From the NCBI RefSeq assembly GCF_001746415.1, contig NZ_MEHJ01000001.1, positions 1,054,001 to 1,118,000 of the forward strand: DNA of 64,000 bases, read 5' to 3'. The translations under genes and the position numbers were made by a program. Each line of letters starts with the position of its first letter. The first letter of the stretch is position 1. The DNA is from Streptomyces agglomeratus (GTDB lineage Bacteria > Actinomycetota > Actinomycetes > Streptomycetales > Streptomycetaceae). The notes beneath the pieces are model-generated. The model saw only the letters and a list, made by a program, of their open reading frames with translations, was not told the DNA's origin and made no database searches. Shown here in pieces: positions 1 through 7,331 of the stretch.

Positions 1-258
1 GTTCCCGGCGTAGGACCACTCCAGCTTCCAGCCGTTCACCGCGTCACCGGTGTTGGTGACCGTGACGGCGGCTCCGAAGCCGGTGCTCCACTGGTTGGTG
101 ACCTTGTAGTCGACGGTGCAGCCGGGAGCGGCGGCGCCGGCCGGCGTGCTCAGGGTGGCGGCGGTCCCGCCGGCCGCCGCGATCACGGCACAGGCCGTGA
201 TCAGGGCGGCGCGCCTTCGGGACGGTGTGGTGGCGCGGGAGGTCATGGTGTGTCGCAT
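1..258 (-). CDS. Secreted protein with N-terminal CBM2 cellulose-binding module (3' part outside window)
   Basis: Only the first 86 codons are present; the gene runs off the left edge. The start is the ATG at 256-258, preceded by AAGGAG at good spacing. A second in-frame ATG lies four codons further in. The N-terminus is basic and then hydrophobic (a Sec-type, possibly Tat-like, signal peptide ending near TPAGAAA). From about residue 46 it reads as a CBM2 module (CTVDYKVTNQWSTGFGA, then GWKLEWSYAGN). CBM2 modules bind crystalline cellulose, chitin or xylan and are attached to cellulases, xylanases or lytic polysaccharide monooxygenases; which catalytic domain follows cannot be seen. Two CebR-type operators upstream (290-303 and 443-456) suggest cellobiose/cello-oligosaccharide control. 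The family call is firm; the enzyme class is unknown. Confidence 0.82.
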   Translation of the reverse strand, partial: MRHTMTSRATTPSRRRAALITACAVIAAAGGTAATLSTPAGAAAPGCTVDYKVTNQWSTGFGAAVTVTNTGDAVNGWKLEWSYAGN

Positions 259-289
259 GAGCGACTCCTTGTCGGTCGGGATCAACTGA

Positions 290-303
290 CGGAATCGCTC
301 CCA
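290..303. promoter_or_regulatory. Imperfect CebR-like operator proximal to the CBM2 gene
   Basis: On the minus strand this reads TGGGAGCGATTCCG, which shares the left half and centre of the Streptomyces CebR operator TGGGAGCGCTCCCA but diverges in the right half. It lies 32 bp upstream of the CBM2 gene start, where a repressor would block the promoter. It is probably the weaker partner of the perfect site at 443-456. Confidence 0.55.
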
Positions 304-375
304 CTGGTGTTCTGGAAGCTAGCACCGAGTAGCCGTGGGGAACAGAAAGGGTCACGAGCTTTTTCGAAAACACAC

Positions 376-393
376 TGTCGAATTAATTCGACA
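376..393. promoter_or_regulatory. Perfect 18-bp AT-rich palindrome upstream of the CBM2 gene
   Basis: TGTCGAATTAATTCGACA is fully self-complementary and AT-rich in a very GC-rich sequence. A second perfect palindrome, TTTTCGAAAA, lies at 361-370. Both sit between the two CebR-like sites in the CBM2 promoter region. They look like binding sites for a further dimeric regulator, but I do not recognise a known Streptomyces consensus. Confidence 0.4.
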
Positions 394-442
394 CCGTGAT
401 TCACGCGGAAGCTCTTGACACTCTTCTGTCGTCGAGCAACTT

Positions 443-456
443 TGGGAGCGCTCCCA
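443..456. promoter_or_regulatory. Perfect CebR operator
   Basis: TGGGAGCGCTCCCA is the canonical 14-bp palindrome bound by CebR, the LacI-family cellobiose/cellotriose-responsive repressor of Streptomyces cellulase genes. It lies 185 bp upstream of the CBM2 gene start and 68 bp beyond the stop of the neighbouring sigma-lectin gene, so the CBM2 gene is the likely target. Confidence 0.8.
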
Positions 457-524
457 CTGGTTCCCTGCTCGTCCGTCGAGCTCCCCCACGCACACACCAG
501 GAGAGACGTCTGCGCATGCCTGCC

Positions 525-2198
525 TCATCCGGCCTTCCGCTCCGGCGGCAGGGCCCTTCCCGGCCCGCGTTCCGGCGGCACGTCCGAGGCGGACTTCGCC
601 GAGGGGTCGCCGGTTCCGGCACCCGCCCGTGGCGCGGCCGTCGAGGAGTCGAGCACCCATTTCTGCCCGACGGAGCCGTTACGGACCTTCACCACCACGT
701 CCGCGCCCTTCTCCGGGGACGCGGGTACCACGGCGAGTCCGTCACGCCGGCGGGGCAGCAACTGGCCCTGCACGGTGAGGTCGTAGCGCAGGCCGTCGAC
801 GTCCCGCTCCTTGGTGCCCGCGCATCCGGCGAGGGTGACCATGCCGTCGCCCGCGCGGGAGTCGAGGCACAGTTCGGGGTCCGCGAAACTCCGGAGCAGA
901 CCGTCGGTCCCGTACGACCACTGCTGGTTCTTCCCGGCGGAGCAGTCGCTCATCGCCGTACCGGCTCCGGGCCTCGCGTCGCCGCCGCGGATGTCGAGGC
1001 ACAGATCCGACCCCGCGTTGCGCAGCCTGGCATGGCCGAAGACGCCCGGGAAGCCCGCCGAGGCGGCCGGCGGTACGGCCGACGGGACGAGGGAGCCCGG
1101 GCCGGACGGCTCCACCTGGCCGCCGGTCGGGCCCGTGGAGGCCGCGCCCCCGGCGCCACGGCCGTCGCCCGAGGAGAGGCCGACGACGAGAAGGGTCGCG
1201 AGTACGGCGGCCGCGACGAGCCCGGCCCCCGCCCCGACGGACTTCGAAGGCAGCCGCGACGGCGTGAGGCGCCCGCCCGTCGCGTTCGTACGGGACAGCA
1301 GCCGGTGGCGTCCGCCCTCCGGGCGGCGGCCGCCCGGGTCGCCGGCCCGCGTCCGCTGCGCACCGCGGCCCGGTCGCGAGTCGAGGTAGCGCCTGGCGCC
1401 CCAGCCCAGTACCGCTTCGCTGAGCAGAACACCCGGACCGCTGCGGCAGAGCCCGAGTTGTTCGGCGGCGTGCCGGCAGTACCGGCACTCCAGTACGTGC
1501 TTGCGGACATCGGGCAGCAAGGCGCCGCCGCGGCGGATCGGTATGTCCAGCAGGCGGTTGTAGAACCGGCATTCGGCGGCCGGGGCGAGATCTCTGTGGG
1601 CGCGCACACAGCCGGCCCGGAATTGCTCCCGCGCCTGCTCCAGCACGGCGGTCGCGGTGCCGGCATCCATGCCGAGCAGACCGGCCGGTACGGATATGGG
1701 CTCGGCTTCGACCTCGGTGTGCCACAGCAGACACTGGGCGGCCCCCGGGAGGGCACGGAAAGACCGCTCGGCGAGCACACGATTTCCGGGCGGGTTGGAC
1801 TGGGCGATCCGCATGCCGCGCGCACCGGAGGATTTCCCCAGTTCCGGCAGAACAGCGGATACGCAGTTGTCGCCGGACCAGGCCGTGACGGTTTCCCTTA
1901 CGGCGACCAGGAGCCGGGGGCGCAGCGCGTCGCCCGACTCCCTTCGCCGCAGATCTTCCAGCACCTGACGGAAGGTCGCGGTGGCCGCCATCGAGGCCGC
2001 CTTCCCGGGAGAGCCGAGGCAGATGACCGCGTAGTCGTACGTCGGCTGCCAGTGCCGCGCGAGCAGCAGGGCGAGCGGACGGGCGGCCTCGCCCTGTGCA
2101 CGGCCCGCCAGTTGGGCGGTGAGGCTCTCGTCCGACTCCAGGGGAGCCGCACCGGCACTGGGGGGGTAGGACGGTCGAGGGGGGTGGGGGGTGTACAC
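525..2198 (-). CDS. Sigma-factor-like protein fused to ZAS zinc motif, one TM helix and extracellular ricin-type lectin domain
   Basis: The GTG at 2196-2198 is chosen because GGAAGG precedes it at normal spacing; upstream codons have no such signal. The product is about 557 residues. Residues ~40-200 resemble a degenerate ECF sigma factor, including a region-4-like stretch (LGMDAGTATAVLEQAREQFR). Around 234-241 is an H-x3-C-x2-C motif (HVLECRYC) typical of zinc-containing anti-sigma (ZAS) domains. One transmembrane helix follows at ~321-341. After a Pro/Gly/Ser linker, the C-terminus (~385-520) is a ricin-type beta-trefoil with LCLDIRGGD and ELCLDSRAGDG repeats. The order suggests a membrane-held sigma/anti-sigma fusion with a sugar-binding sensor outside the cell. 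Whether the sigma part still binds RNA polymerase is not evident. It is a neighbour of the CBM2 gene but has its own upstream region. Confidence 0.7.
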   Translation of the reverse strand: MYTPHPPRPSYPPSAGAAPLESDESLTAQLAGRAQGEAARPLALLLARHWQPTYDYAVICLGSPGKAASMAATATFRQVLEDLRRRESGDALRPRLLVAVRETVTAWSGDNCVSAVLPELGKSSGARGMRIAQSNPPGNRVLAERSFRALPGAAQCLLWHTEVEAEPISVPAGLLGMDAGTATAVLEQAREQFRAGCVRAHRDLAPAAECRFYNRLLDIPIRRGGALLPDVRKHVLECRYCRHAAEQLGLCRSGPGVLLSEAVLGWGARRYLDSRPGRGAQRTRAGDPGGRRPEGGRHRLLSRTNATGGRLTPSRLPSKSVGAGAGLVAAAVLATLLVVGLSSGDGRGAGGAASTGPTGGQVEPSGPGSLVPSAVPPAASAGFPGVFGHARLRNAGSDLCLDIRGGDARPGAGTAMSDCSAGKNQQWSYGTDGLLRSFADPELCLDSRAGDGMVTLAGCAGTKERDVDGLRYDLTVQGQLLPRRRDGLAVVPASPEKGADVVVKVRNGSVGQKWVLDSSTAAPRAGAGTGDPSAKSASDVPPERGPGRALPPERKAG

Positions 2199-2432
2199 GG
2201 AACTGATTCCTTCCAGGGCACCGGATGGATGGAACACAGAGTTTCCGCTCAGCAGAAAGGCGGCCCAGCACGGGGAAATCGTCACTGAGGCGCTTATCAG
2301 GTCAGCCGGTGCGGAATTCCCTGAGGAGTGAATGGCTTGGACCAATGCCTCTGTTGAGGGAGTTCACCCTCGCACAAGTGACTCATGAGAAACAAGGAGA
2401 TCGAGTGATCTTCATTCACCCAGGAAAGGAGT

Positions 2433-3710
2433 TCAGCGAGGGTTACCGGCGGTACTCGCACCCACTTTCGAAAATCCCGGGCGCATCGGCCCGCTCCGGC
2501 CGGGCAGACACAGCGCGGCCGCCGCCGGCACCGCGGCGAGGGCCAGCCAGGGCAGCACCCCGCCCCGGCCGAAGAGGGCGCCGAGCGGGGCGCTGCCCAC
2601 GAGCACCAGCAGTCCGGCCGAGGACGACAGGGCGCCCACGCCCAGTCCGAGATGCCCGTCGGTCAGATCGGGCACCCAGGCCCTGGCGGCCGGGACCACC
2701 AGCATCTGCCCCACGGACAGCAGGACGACGAAGACCAGCGAGGGACCGAGCCCGCCGAACGCCCGCACCGGCAGCAGCGCGGCCGCAGCCAGCGAGCCGG
2801 CCGCCATCAGCAGCAGGCCCAGCAGCATCGCCGTACGCGGCGACAGCCGCCGTGCCGCCCAGCGGGAGACGGGGAGCTGACCGGCGATCACCAGCACGGA
2901 GGAGAGCGTGAAGAGCCAGCCGAGCGCGGCCTGCCCGCCGGTGGCCCGCTCGACCTCCTGAGGGAGGGCCAGATACAACTGGTTGTATACGATCAGATAG
3001 CCGCCGTACGCGGCGCACAGCGCCAGGAAACGGCGGTTGCGCAGCACCGCCCGGGCGCCGCCCGGAGCCGAAGCGAGCGTGTCGGCCGGTGACTTCGCGG
3101 GCGTGCAGGGCATGAGCCGCAGGTGCCCCAGGAACACCACGACGAAGACGCCGGCCCCGGCCAGGCAGGCGGCTCGGAAGCCGATGGGGAGCAGGGCAGC
3201 CCCCAGCGGCGGCCCGAGCAGTGCGCCCGCCTGCCCGGCCGCGTTGAAGAGGGCCAGTACGCGGGTGCGCGCGACACCGGTCGCCGCCTCGTGCAGTACG
3301 GCCTGCCGTACGGTCTCCGTCTCCACGGCGGGCGAAAACAGCGCCGCCGCGAAGCCCACCAGCAGCACCGAGCCGATCACCGCCCAGGTGTCCTGGGCGA
3401 ACCCCAGCCAGGTGAAGCCCGCCACCCGCAGCGCGCAGCCGGCGAGGACCACCGGACGCGGGCCGAAGCGGTCGGTGAGGGTCCCGCCGACCACGAAGAG
3501 GCCCTGCTGGCTGAAGGTGCGCAGGCCGAGGACCAGCCCCACCAGCCAGCCGGCGAGCGCCAGCGTGCCGCCCAAGTGGGCGGTGAGGAAGGGAAGTACG
3601 GCGAAGAAGCCGATGTTGAACGCGAACTGGGTGCCGATCAGCAGCCGTGGCAGCGGCGGCAGCCCGCGCAGCAGGCCGGCGGCCGGGGCGGCGGGCCCGG
3701 TGCCGGTCAT
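2433..3710 (-). CDS. MFS exporter, last gene of metallophore-type operon (CntE-like position)
   Basis: This is a 425-residue major facilitator with about 12 hydrophobic segments and a motif-A-like loop (GGTLTDRFGPRP) after the second helix. The ATG at 3708-3710 overlaps the stop of the preceding ATPase gene (ATGA), so translation is coupled. Upstream are two ATPases, a permease and an SBP of the Opp/Dpp/Nik class. The order importer A-B-C-D-F followed by MFS E is that of the staphylopine cnt operon, where the MFS protein exports the apo-metallophore. By that analogy it would export a small metal-binding molecule. A general drug/proton antiporter role cannot be excluded from sequence alone. 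Confidence 0.75.
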   Translation of the reverse strand: MTGTGPAAPAAGLLRGLPPLPRLLIGTQFAFNIGFFAVLPFLTAHLGGTLALAGWLVGLVLGLRTFSQQGLFVVGGTLTDRFGPRPVVLAGCALRVAGFTWLGFAQDTWAVIGSVLLVGFAAALFSPAVETETVRQAVLHEAATGVARTRVLALFNAAGQAGALLGPPLGAALLPIGFRAACLAGAGVFVVVFLGHLRLMPCTPAKSPADTLASAPGGARAVLRNRRFLALCAAYGGYLIVYNQLYLALPQEVERATGGQAALGWLFTLSSVLVIAGQLPVSRWAARRLSPRTAMLLGLLLMAAGSLAAAALLPVRAFGGLGPSLVFVVLLSVGQMLVVPAARAWVPDLTDGHLGLGVGALSSSAGLLVLVGSAPLGALFGRGGVLPWLALAAVPAAAALCLPGRSGPMRPGFSKVGASTAGNPR

Positions 3711-4492
3711 CGGACGGCGCCGAGGCCGGGCACGGCGGACAGCAGCTCGCGCGTGCGGGCGTGCGAGGGCGTCTCGCACACGTCCGCGACCGCGCCCTGC
3801 TCCACGATCCGGCCCCGGTGCATCACCGCGACGCGATGCGCCACATGCCGTACGAGCGCGAGGTCGTGGGAGATGAGGAGACAGCCGAGACCCAGCTCGT
3901 CCTGGAGCCCGGTCAGCAGATTCATCACCCCGGCCCGCACCGAAGGGTCGAGCGCCGAGACCGGTTCGTCGAGCACCAGCACCTTGGGGTCGCAGGCCAG
4001 CGCGCGGGCGATGCCCACCCGCTGGCACTGGCCGCCGGACAGTTCCCTCGGCAGCCGGGCGCCCAGGGAACCGTCGAGGCCGACGAGTCCGAGCAGTTCC
4101 GCGACCCTGGCCGGGCCGGTCGCCGGGTCCCAGCGGCCCTGTACCCGCAGGGGTTCGGCGATGGCGTCCCGTACGCGCAGGCGGGGGCTGAGCGATCCGT
4201 ACGGGTCCTGGAAGACGGGCTGGAACGCGGGGCGCAGGGCCCGCAGTGCGGGCTCGCCCAGCGTCGTCAGCTCCCGCCCCTCGAAACGGACCGAGCCCGC
4301 CTCGGGGCGGCGGAGCATCAGTACCGCCGCGGCGGTACTCGACTTTCCCGAGCCCGACTCCCCCACGAGAGCCAGCGTCTGGCCGGCGCCGACCTCGAAC
4401 GACACCCGGTCCACGGCCCGCACCGGCTCACCCCGCCGCCCCCGCCCCGGATAGCGCACCGTCAGGTCCCGCACCGCCAGAAGTGGAATCAT
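3707..4492 (-). CDS. Opp/Dpp/Nik-class ABC transporter ATP-binding protein (second ATPase)
   Basis: The protein has 261 residues. Walker A GESGSGKSS lies near residue 45, the Q-loop is in FQDPYGSLSP, the signature is LSGGQCQR, Walker B is VLVLDEPVSALD and the switch His is in LLISHDL. The ATG at 4490-4492 overlaps the upstream stop (ATGA), and the gene overlaps the MFS gene by 4 bp. It powers import through the fused permease at 5523-7331 together with the ATPase at 4489-5526. It occupies the position of CntF. It lacks the long C-terminal cysteine-rich extension of its partner, as is usual for the second ATPase of these heteromeric pairs. Confidence 0.9.
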   Translation of the reverse strand: MIPLLAVRDLTVRYPGRGRRGEPVRAVDRVSFEVGAGQTLALVGESGSGKSSTAAAVLMLRRPEAGSVRFEGRELTTLGEPALRALRPAFQPVFQDPYGSLSPRLRVRDAIAEPLRVQGRWDPATGPARVAELLGLVGLDGSLGARLPRELSGGQCQRVGIARALACDPKVLVLDEPVSALDPSVRAGVMNLLTGLQDELGLGCLLISHDLALVRHVAHRVAVMHRGRIVEQGAVADVCETPSHARTRELLSAVPGLGAVR

Positions 4493-5526
4493 GCCGCGCT
4501 CTCCTCGAACAGCCGGGTGAGGGGCACGGGCAGTGCGCCCAGGCGGTGGCACGCGGCCGTTCGTCCGGCCGCGGCGGCGACCGGCTCGGGCGGGGCCGTA
4601 CCGCAGATCTCGTCGGCGGCCGGGCAGCGGGGGGCGAAGGCGCAGCCCGCCGGCAGCGCCGAGGGGGAGGGCGGGGCGCCAGCGATCGAGGGCAGCCGCC
4701 GGCCGGCCCCGCGCGGCGCACGTGCGGGCGGCACAGAGGCGATCAAGCCCGCGGTGTACGGGGTGCGGGGGTCCTCGAAGACCTCCGTCACCGGACCCGA
4801 TTCCACCGGCCGGCACGCGTACATCACCAGCACGCTGTCGGCCTGCCCGGCGACGGTCCCCAGGTCGTGGGTGACCAGGAGGAGCGCCGCGCCGGTCTCC
4901 TTCCTGATGTCGCCGAGCAGGTGGAGGATCCGGTCCTGCACGGTGGGGTCGAGGGCGGTGGTCGGTTCGTCGGCGACGATCAGTTCCGGCCGGTTGATCA
5001 CGGCCATCGCGATGACGGCCCGCTGGCGCATGCCGCCGGAGAATTCGTGCGGGTACGCCCGGGCGCGCCGGCCCGCGTCCGCGATGCCGACCTGTTCGAG
5101 CGCGGCGACCGCGGCCCGGGTGGCCTCCGCCCGGCTGCCGTGCCGCACGGACCGTACGGCGAGCGCGAGTTGATCGCCGACGGTGTGTACGGGGCTGAGG
5201 ACGGACAGGGCGTCCTGGGGTACGAAGGCCGTCCGCCGGCCTCGCAGTTCCCGGTACGCCGACTGCGGCGCCCCCACCCACTCGCGGCCGTCGAACCGCA
5301 CACTCCCCCGTACCTCGGTGCCGGCCGGCAGCAGTCCGAGCACGGCCCGCGCGGTCAGCGACTTGCCGGCCCCCGATTCGCCGACGACGGCGAGCGCCTC
5401 GCCCGCCCGCACCGAGAACGACAGCCCGCGCACGGCGTGCAGGCCGCGCACGGTGATGTGCAGGTCCCGCACGTCGAGCAGAGCCCGTTCCGGGGCGCGC
5501 GGGGGTATCGCCGGTGTCGCTCTCAT
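4489..5526 (-). CDS. Opp/Dpp/Nik-class ABC transporter ATP-binding protein (first ATPase)
   Basis: The protein has 345 residues. Walker A GESGAGKS is at ~49-56, the signature FSGGMRQR and Walker B LIVADEPTTALD follow, and the switch His is in LLVTHDL. The C-terminus carries the oligopeptide/dipeptide transporter extension with a Cys cluster (CAFAPRCPAADEIC), which can hold an iron-sulfur cluster in relatives. The ATG at 5524-5526 overlaps the stop of the permease gene (ATGA), and its own stop overlaps the next ATPase start. It matches CntD in the cnt-type order. Confidence 0.9.
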   Translation of the reverse strand: MRATPAIPPRAPERALLDVRDLHITVRGLHAVRGLSFSVRAGEALAVVGESGAGKSLTARAVLGLLPAGTEVRGSVRFDGREWVGAPQSAYRELRGRRTAFVPQDALSVLSPVHTVGDQLALAVRSVRHGSRAEATRAAVAALEQVGIADAGRRARAYPHEFSGGMRQRAVIAMAVINRPELIVADEPTTALDPTVQDRILHLLGDIRKETGAALLLVTHDLGTVAGQADSVLVMYACRPVESGPVTEVFEDPRTPYTAGLIASVPPARAPRGAGRRLPSIAGAPPSPSALPAGCAFAPRCPAADEICGTAPPEPVAAAAGRTAACHRLGALPVPLTRLFEESAA

Positions 5527-7331
5527 CGTGCGGGGTTTCCTTCCGGGACGATGGCACGGCCGCCGGGCAGCCGGCGCCGCACGCCTGCGATCAGTTGCCG
5601 CCCCGGCTTCGGCGCGGGGAGGGTGGACAGGGACACCGCCATCGCGGCCAGCAGCAACAGCATCGCCGCGGGCACCAGCGCGGCCCAGGGCGCGCGCTCC
5701 ACGTACGGCAGCGACTCGGCCAGGGTCAGCCCCCACTCGGGCGCCGGTGGCCGGGCGCCCAGGCCGAGGAACCCCAGCGACGCCAGAGCCAGAGCGATGC
5801 CGGGCAGCCGCAGGACGGCGTGGCGGGCGACCGGGGCCGCGACCGCCGGGAGGATGTGGCGGGTCAGGATCCACAACGGCGGGGAGCCGATGGCGCGTTG
5901 CGCGGTGAGGTGGGCGGAGGCACGGGTCTCCTGGACCAGCGCGGCCGCGTGCGCGGCGAGCGGCGGCCACGAGACGAGGGCGACCGCGACGGAGGCGCCG
6001 GGGATGCCGGGGCCGAGGACCGCCGCGACGAGGATGCCGGCGATCACCGGCGGCACCGCGTTCGCGGTCTCGGCGGCGCCCGCCGCGATGCCCGGCAGGA
6101 ATCCCGCGGCGACGGCGACGACGTACGAACTGGCGCAGACCAGCACGGCGATGCCCACCGTGGCCGCCGCCCCGTGCCCGGCCCGGGCGAGTACGTCACG
6201 GCCGAGCGAGTCGGTGCCCAGCGGATGCGTCAGGTCAGGAGCGCCGAGCCTGGCCGCCGTGTCGACGTGCAGCGGATCGAGCAGCAGGCCCCAGCAGATC
6301 ACGGTCATGAGCGTCAGTCCGCAGACGACCGGCACCGCACGCCGCAGCCGCCCCGCCTTCCGTTCACCCGGCGCGGGCAGCGACAGCGCGGCGTCACGGA
6401 GCCCGGGGCCGAGCATCCGGCGCCGGGCTGCCTGTGTCAGCACCCCGGCGACCAGGCCCAGCAGTACGAGGGCCAGAACGGAGCCCTGGAGCAGCGGCAG
6501 ATCCTGCGACTCCGCCGCGCCGAGCGCGGTACGCCCGATGCCGGGCACCGCGAAGACCGTCTCCACAGCGACGGCGCCGCCTGTGAGGCCGACGGCGACC
6601 AGCCCGAGCTGGGGCAGGACCGCGGGCACGGCGCGGCGCAGCGCCGCCCGGCCGATGACGACGGGCGTACAGCCCGACGACCGCCACAACCCGGCCCACC
6701 GCTCCTCGAACACGGCGGGCAGCGCGTCGTCGACCAGCCTGCCCACGATGCCGCCCGCCGGAATACCGAGCGCTAGCGCGGGCAGCACTAGGTGCCGGGG
6801 TCCTTGCCACCCGTACGGCGGGAACCAGCCCAGCCACACCGAGAGCGCCACGAGCAGCAGTGTGGCGAGCAGGAATTCGGGCAGCGCGGCCAGCGCCGCC
6901 GCCGGGGCGCCCGTTCCGGCGTCGCCGCGCAGGGTGCCCCGTGCCCCCCGTACCAGCGTGGGAGCGCACAGCGCGCAGGCGATCAGCAGTGCCACGGCCA
7001 TCAGCGTCAGGGAAACACCGAGGCCGGACAGTACCGAGGGCAGCACCTCGGCGCCGTTGGCCCAGGAGCGTCCGAAGTCGCCGCGCAGTACGTCGCGGAA
7101 CCAGTCTCCGAGCAGCGACAAGGGCCCTGCGCCGAGGCCGAGTTCCCGGCGTACGGCGTCCAGCGCCTCCTGGGTCGGCTCCTGTTCGGCGGAGCGGGCA
7201 CGCAGTACGGACAGTGCGGGGTCGCGTCCGGAGAGCCAGGGCAGCAGTCCGACCACGGCGACGATCAGGGCGAGGGCGCCGGCGCGTGAGACGAGCACGC
7301 CGGCGCGCCGCGGAACCGGCACGGCCGTCAC
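5523..7331 (-). CDS. Fused ABC permease (DppB-like plus DppC-like halves in one polypeptide)
   Basis: The product has 602 residues where two proteins of about 300 would be usual. The first half is DppB-like: an N-terminal helix, a large external loop with LGLGAGPLSLLGDWFRDVLRGDFGRS, and EERWAGLWRSSG before the EAA-type loop. The second half is DppC-like, with HPLGTDSLGRDVLARAGHG and the loop RAIGSPPLWILTRHILP. About 12 transmembrane segments are visible. The GTG at 7329-7331 overlaps the SBP stop (GTGA), so the two are translationally coupled. The halves would form the channel for the ligand delivered by the SBP at 7328-8842. I see no stop or frameshift in the linker (~residues 320-345), so the fusion looks genuine. 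Confidence 0.85.
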   Translation of the reverse strand: MTAVPVPRRAGVLVSRAGALALIVAVVGLLPWLSGRDPALSVLRARSAEQEPTQEALDAVRRELGLGAGPLSLLGDWFRDVLRGDFGRSWANGAEVLPSVLSGLGVSLTLMAVALLIACALCAPTLVRGARGTLRGDAGTGAPAAALAALPEFLLATLLLVALSVWLGWFPPYGWQGPRHLVLPALALGIPAGGIVGRLVDDALPAVFEERWAGLWRSSGCTPVVIGRAALRRAVPAVLPQLGLVAVGLTGGAVAVETVFAVPGIGRTALGAAESQDLPLLQGSVLALVLLGLVAGVLTQAARRRMLGPGLRDAALSLPAPGERKAGRLRRAVPVVCGLTLMTVICWGLLLDPLHVDTAARLGAPDLTHPLGTDSLGRDVLARAGHGAAATVGIAVLVCASSYVVAVAAGFLPGIAAGAAETANAVPPVIAGILVAAVLGPGIPGASVAVALVSWPPLAAHAAALVQETRASAHLTAQRAIGSPPLWILTRHILPAVAAPVARHAVLRLPGIALALASLGFLGLGARPPAPEWGLTLAESLPYVERAPWAALVPAAMLLLLAAMAVSLSTLPAPKPGRQLIAGVRRRLPGGRAIVPEGNPAR

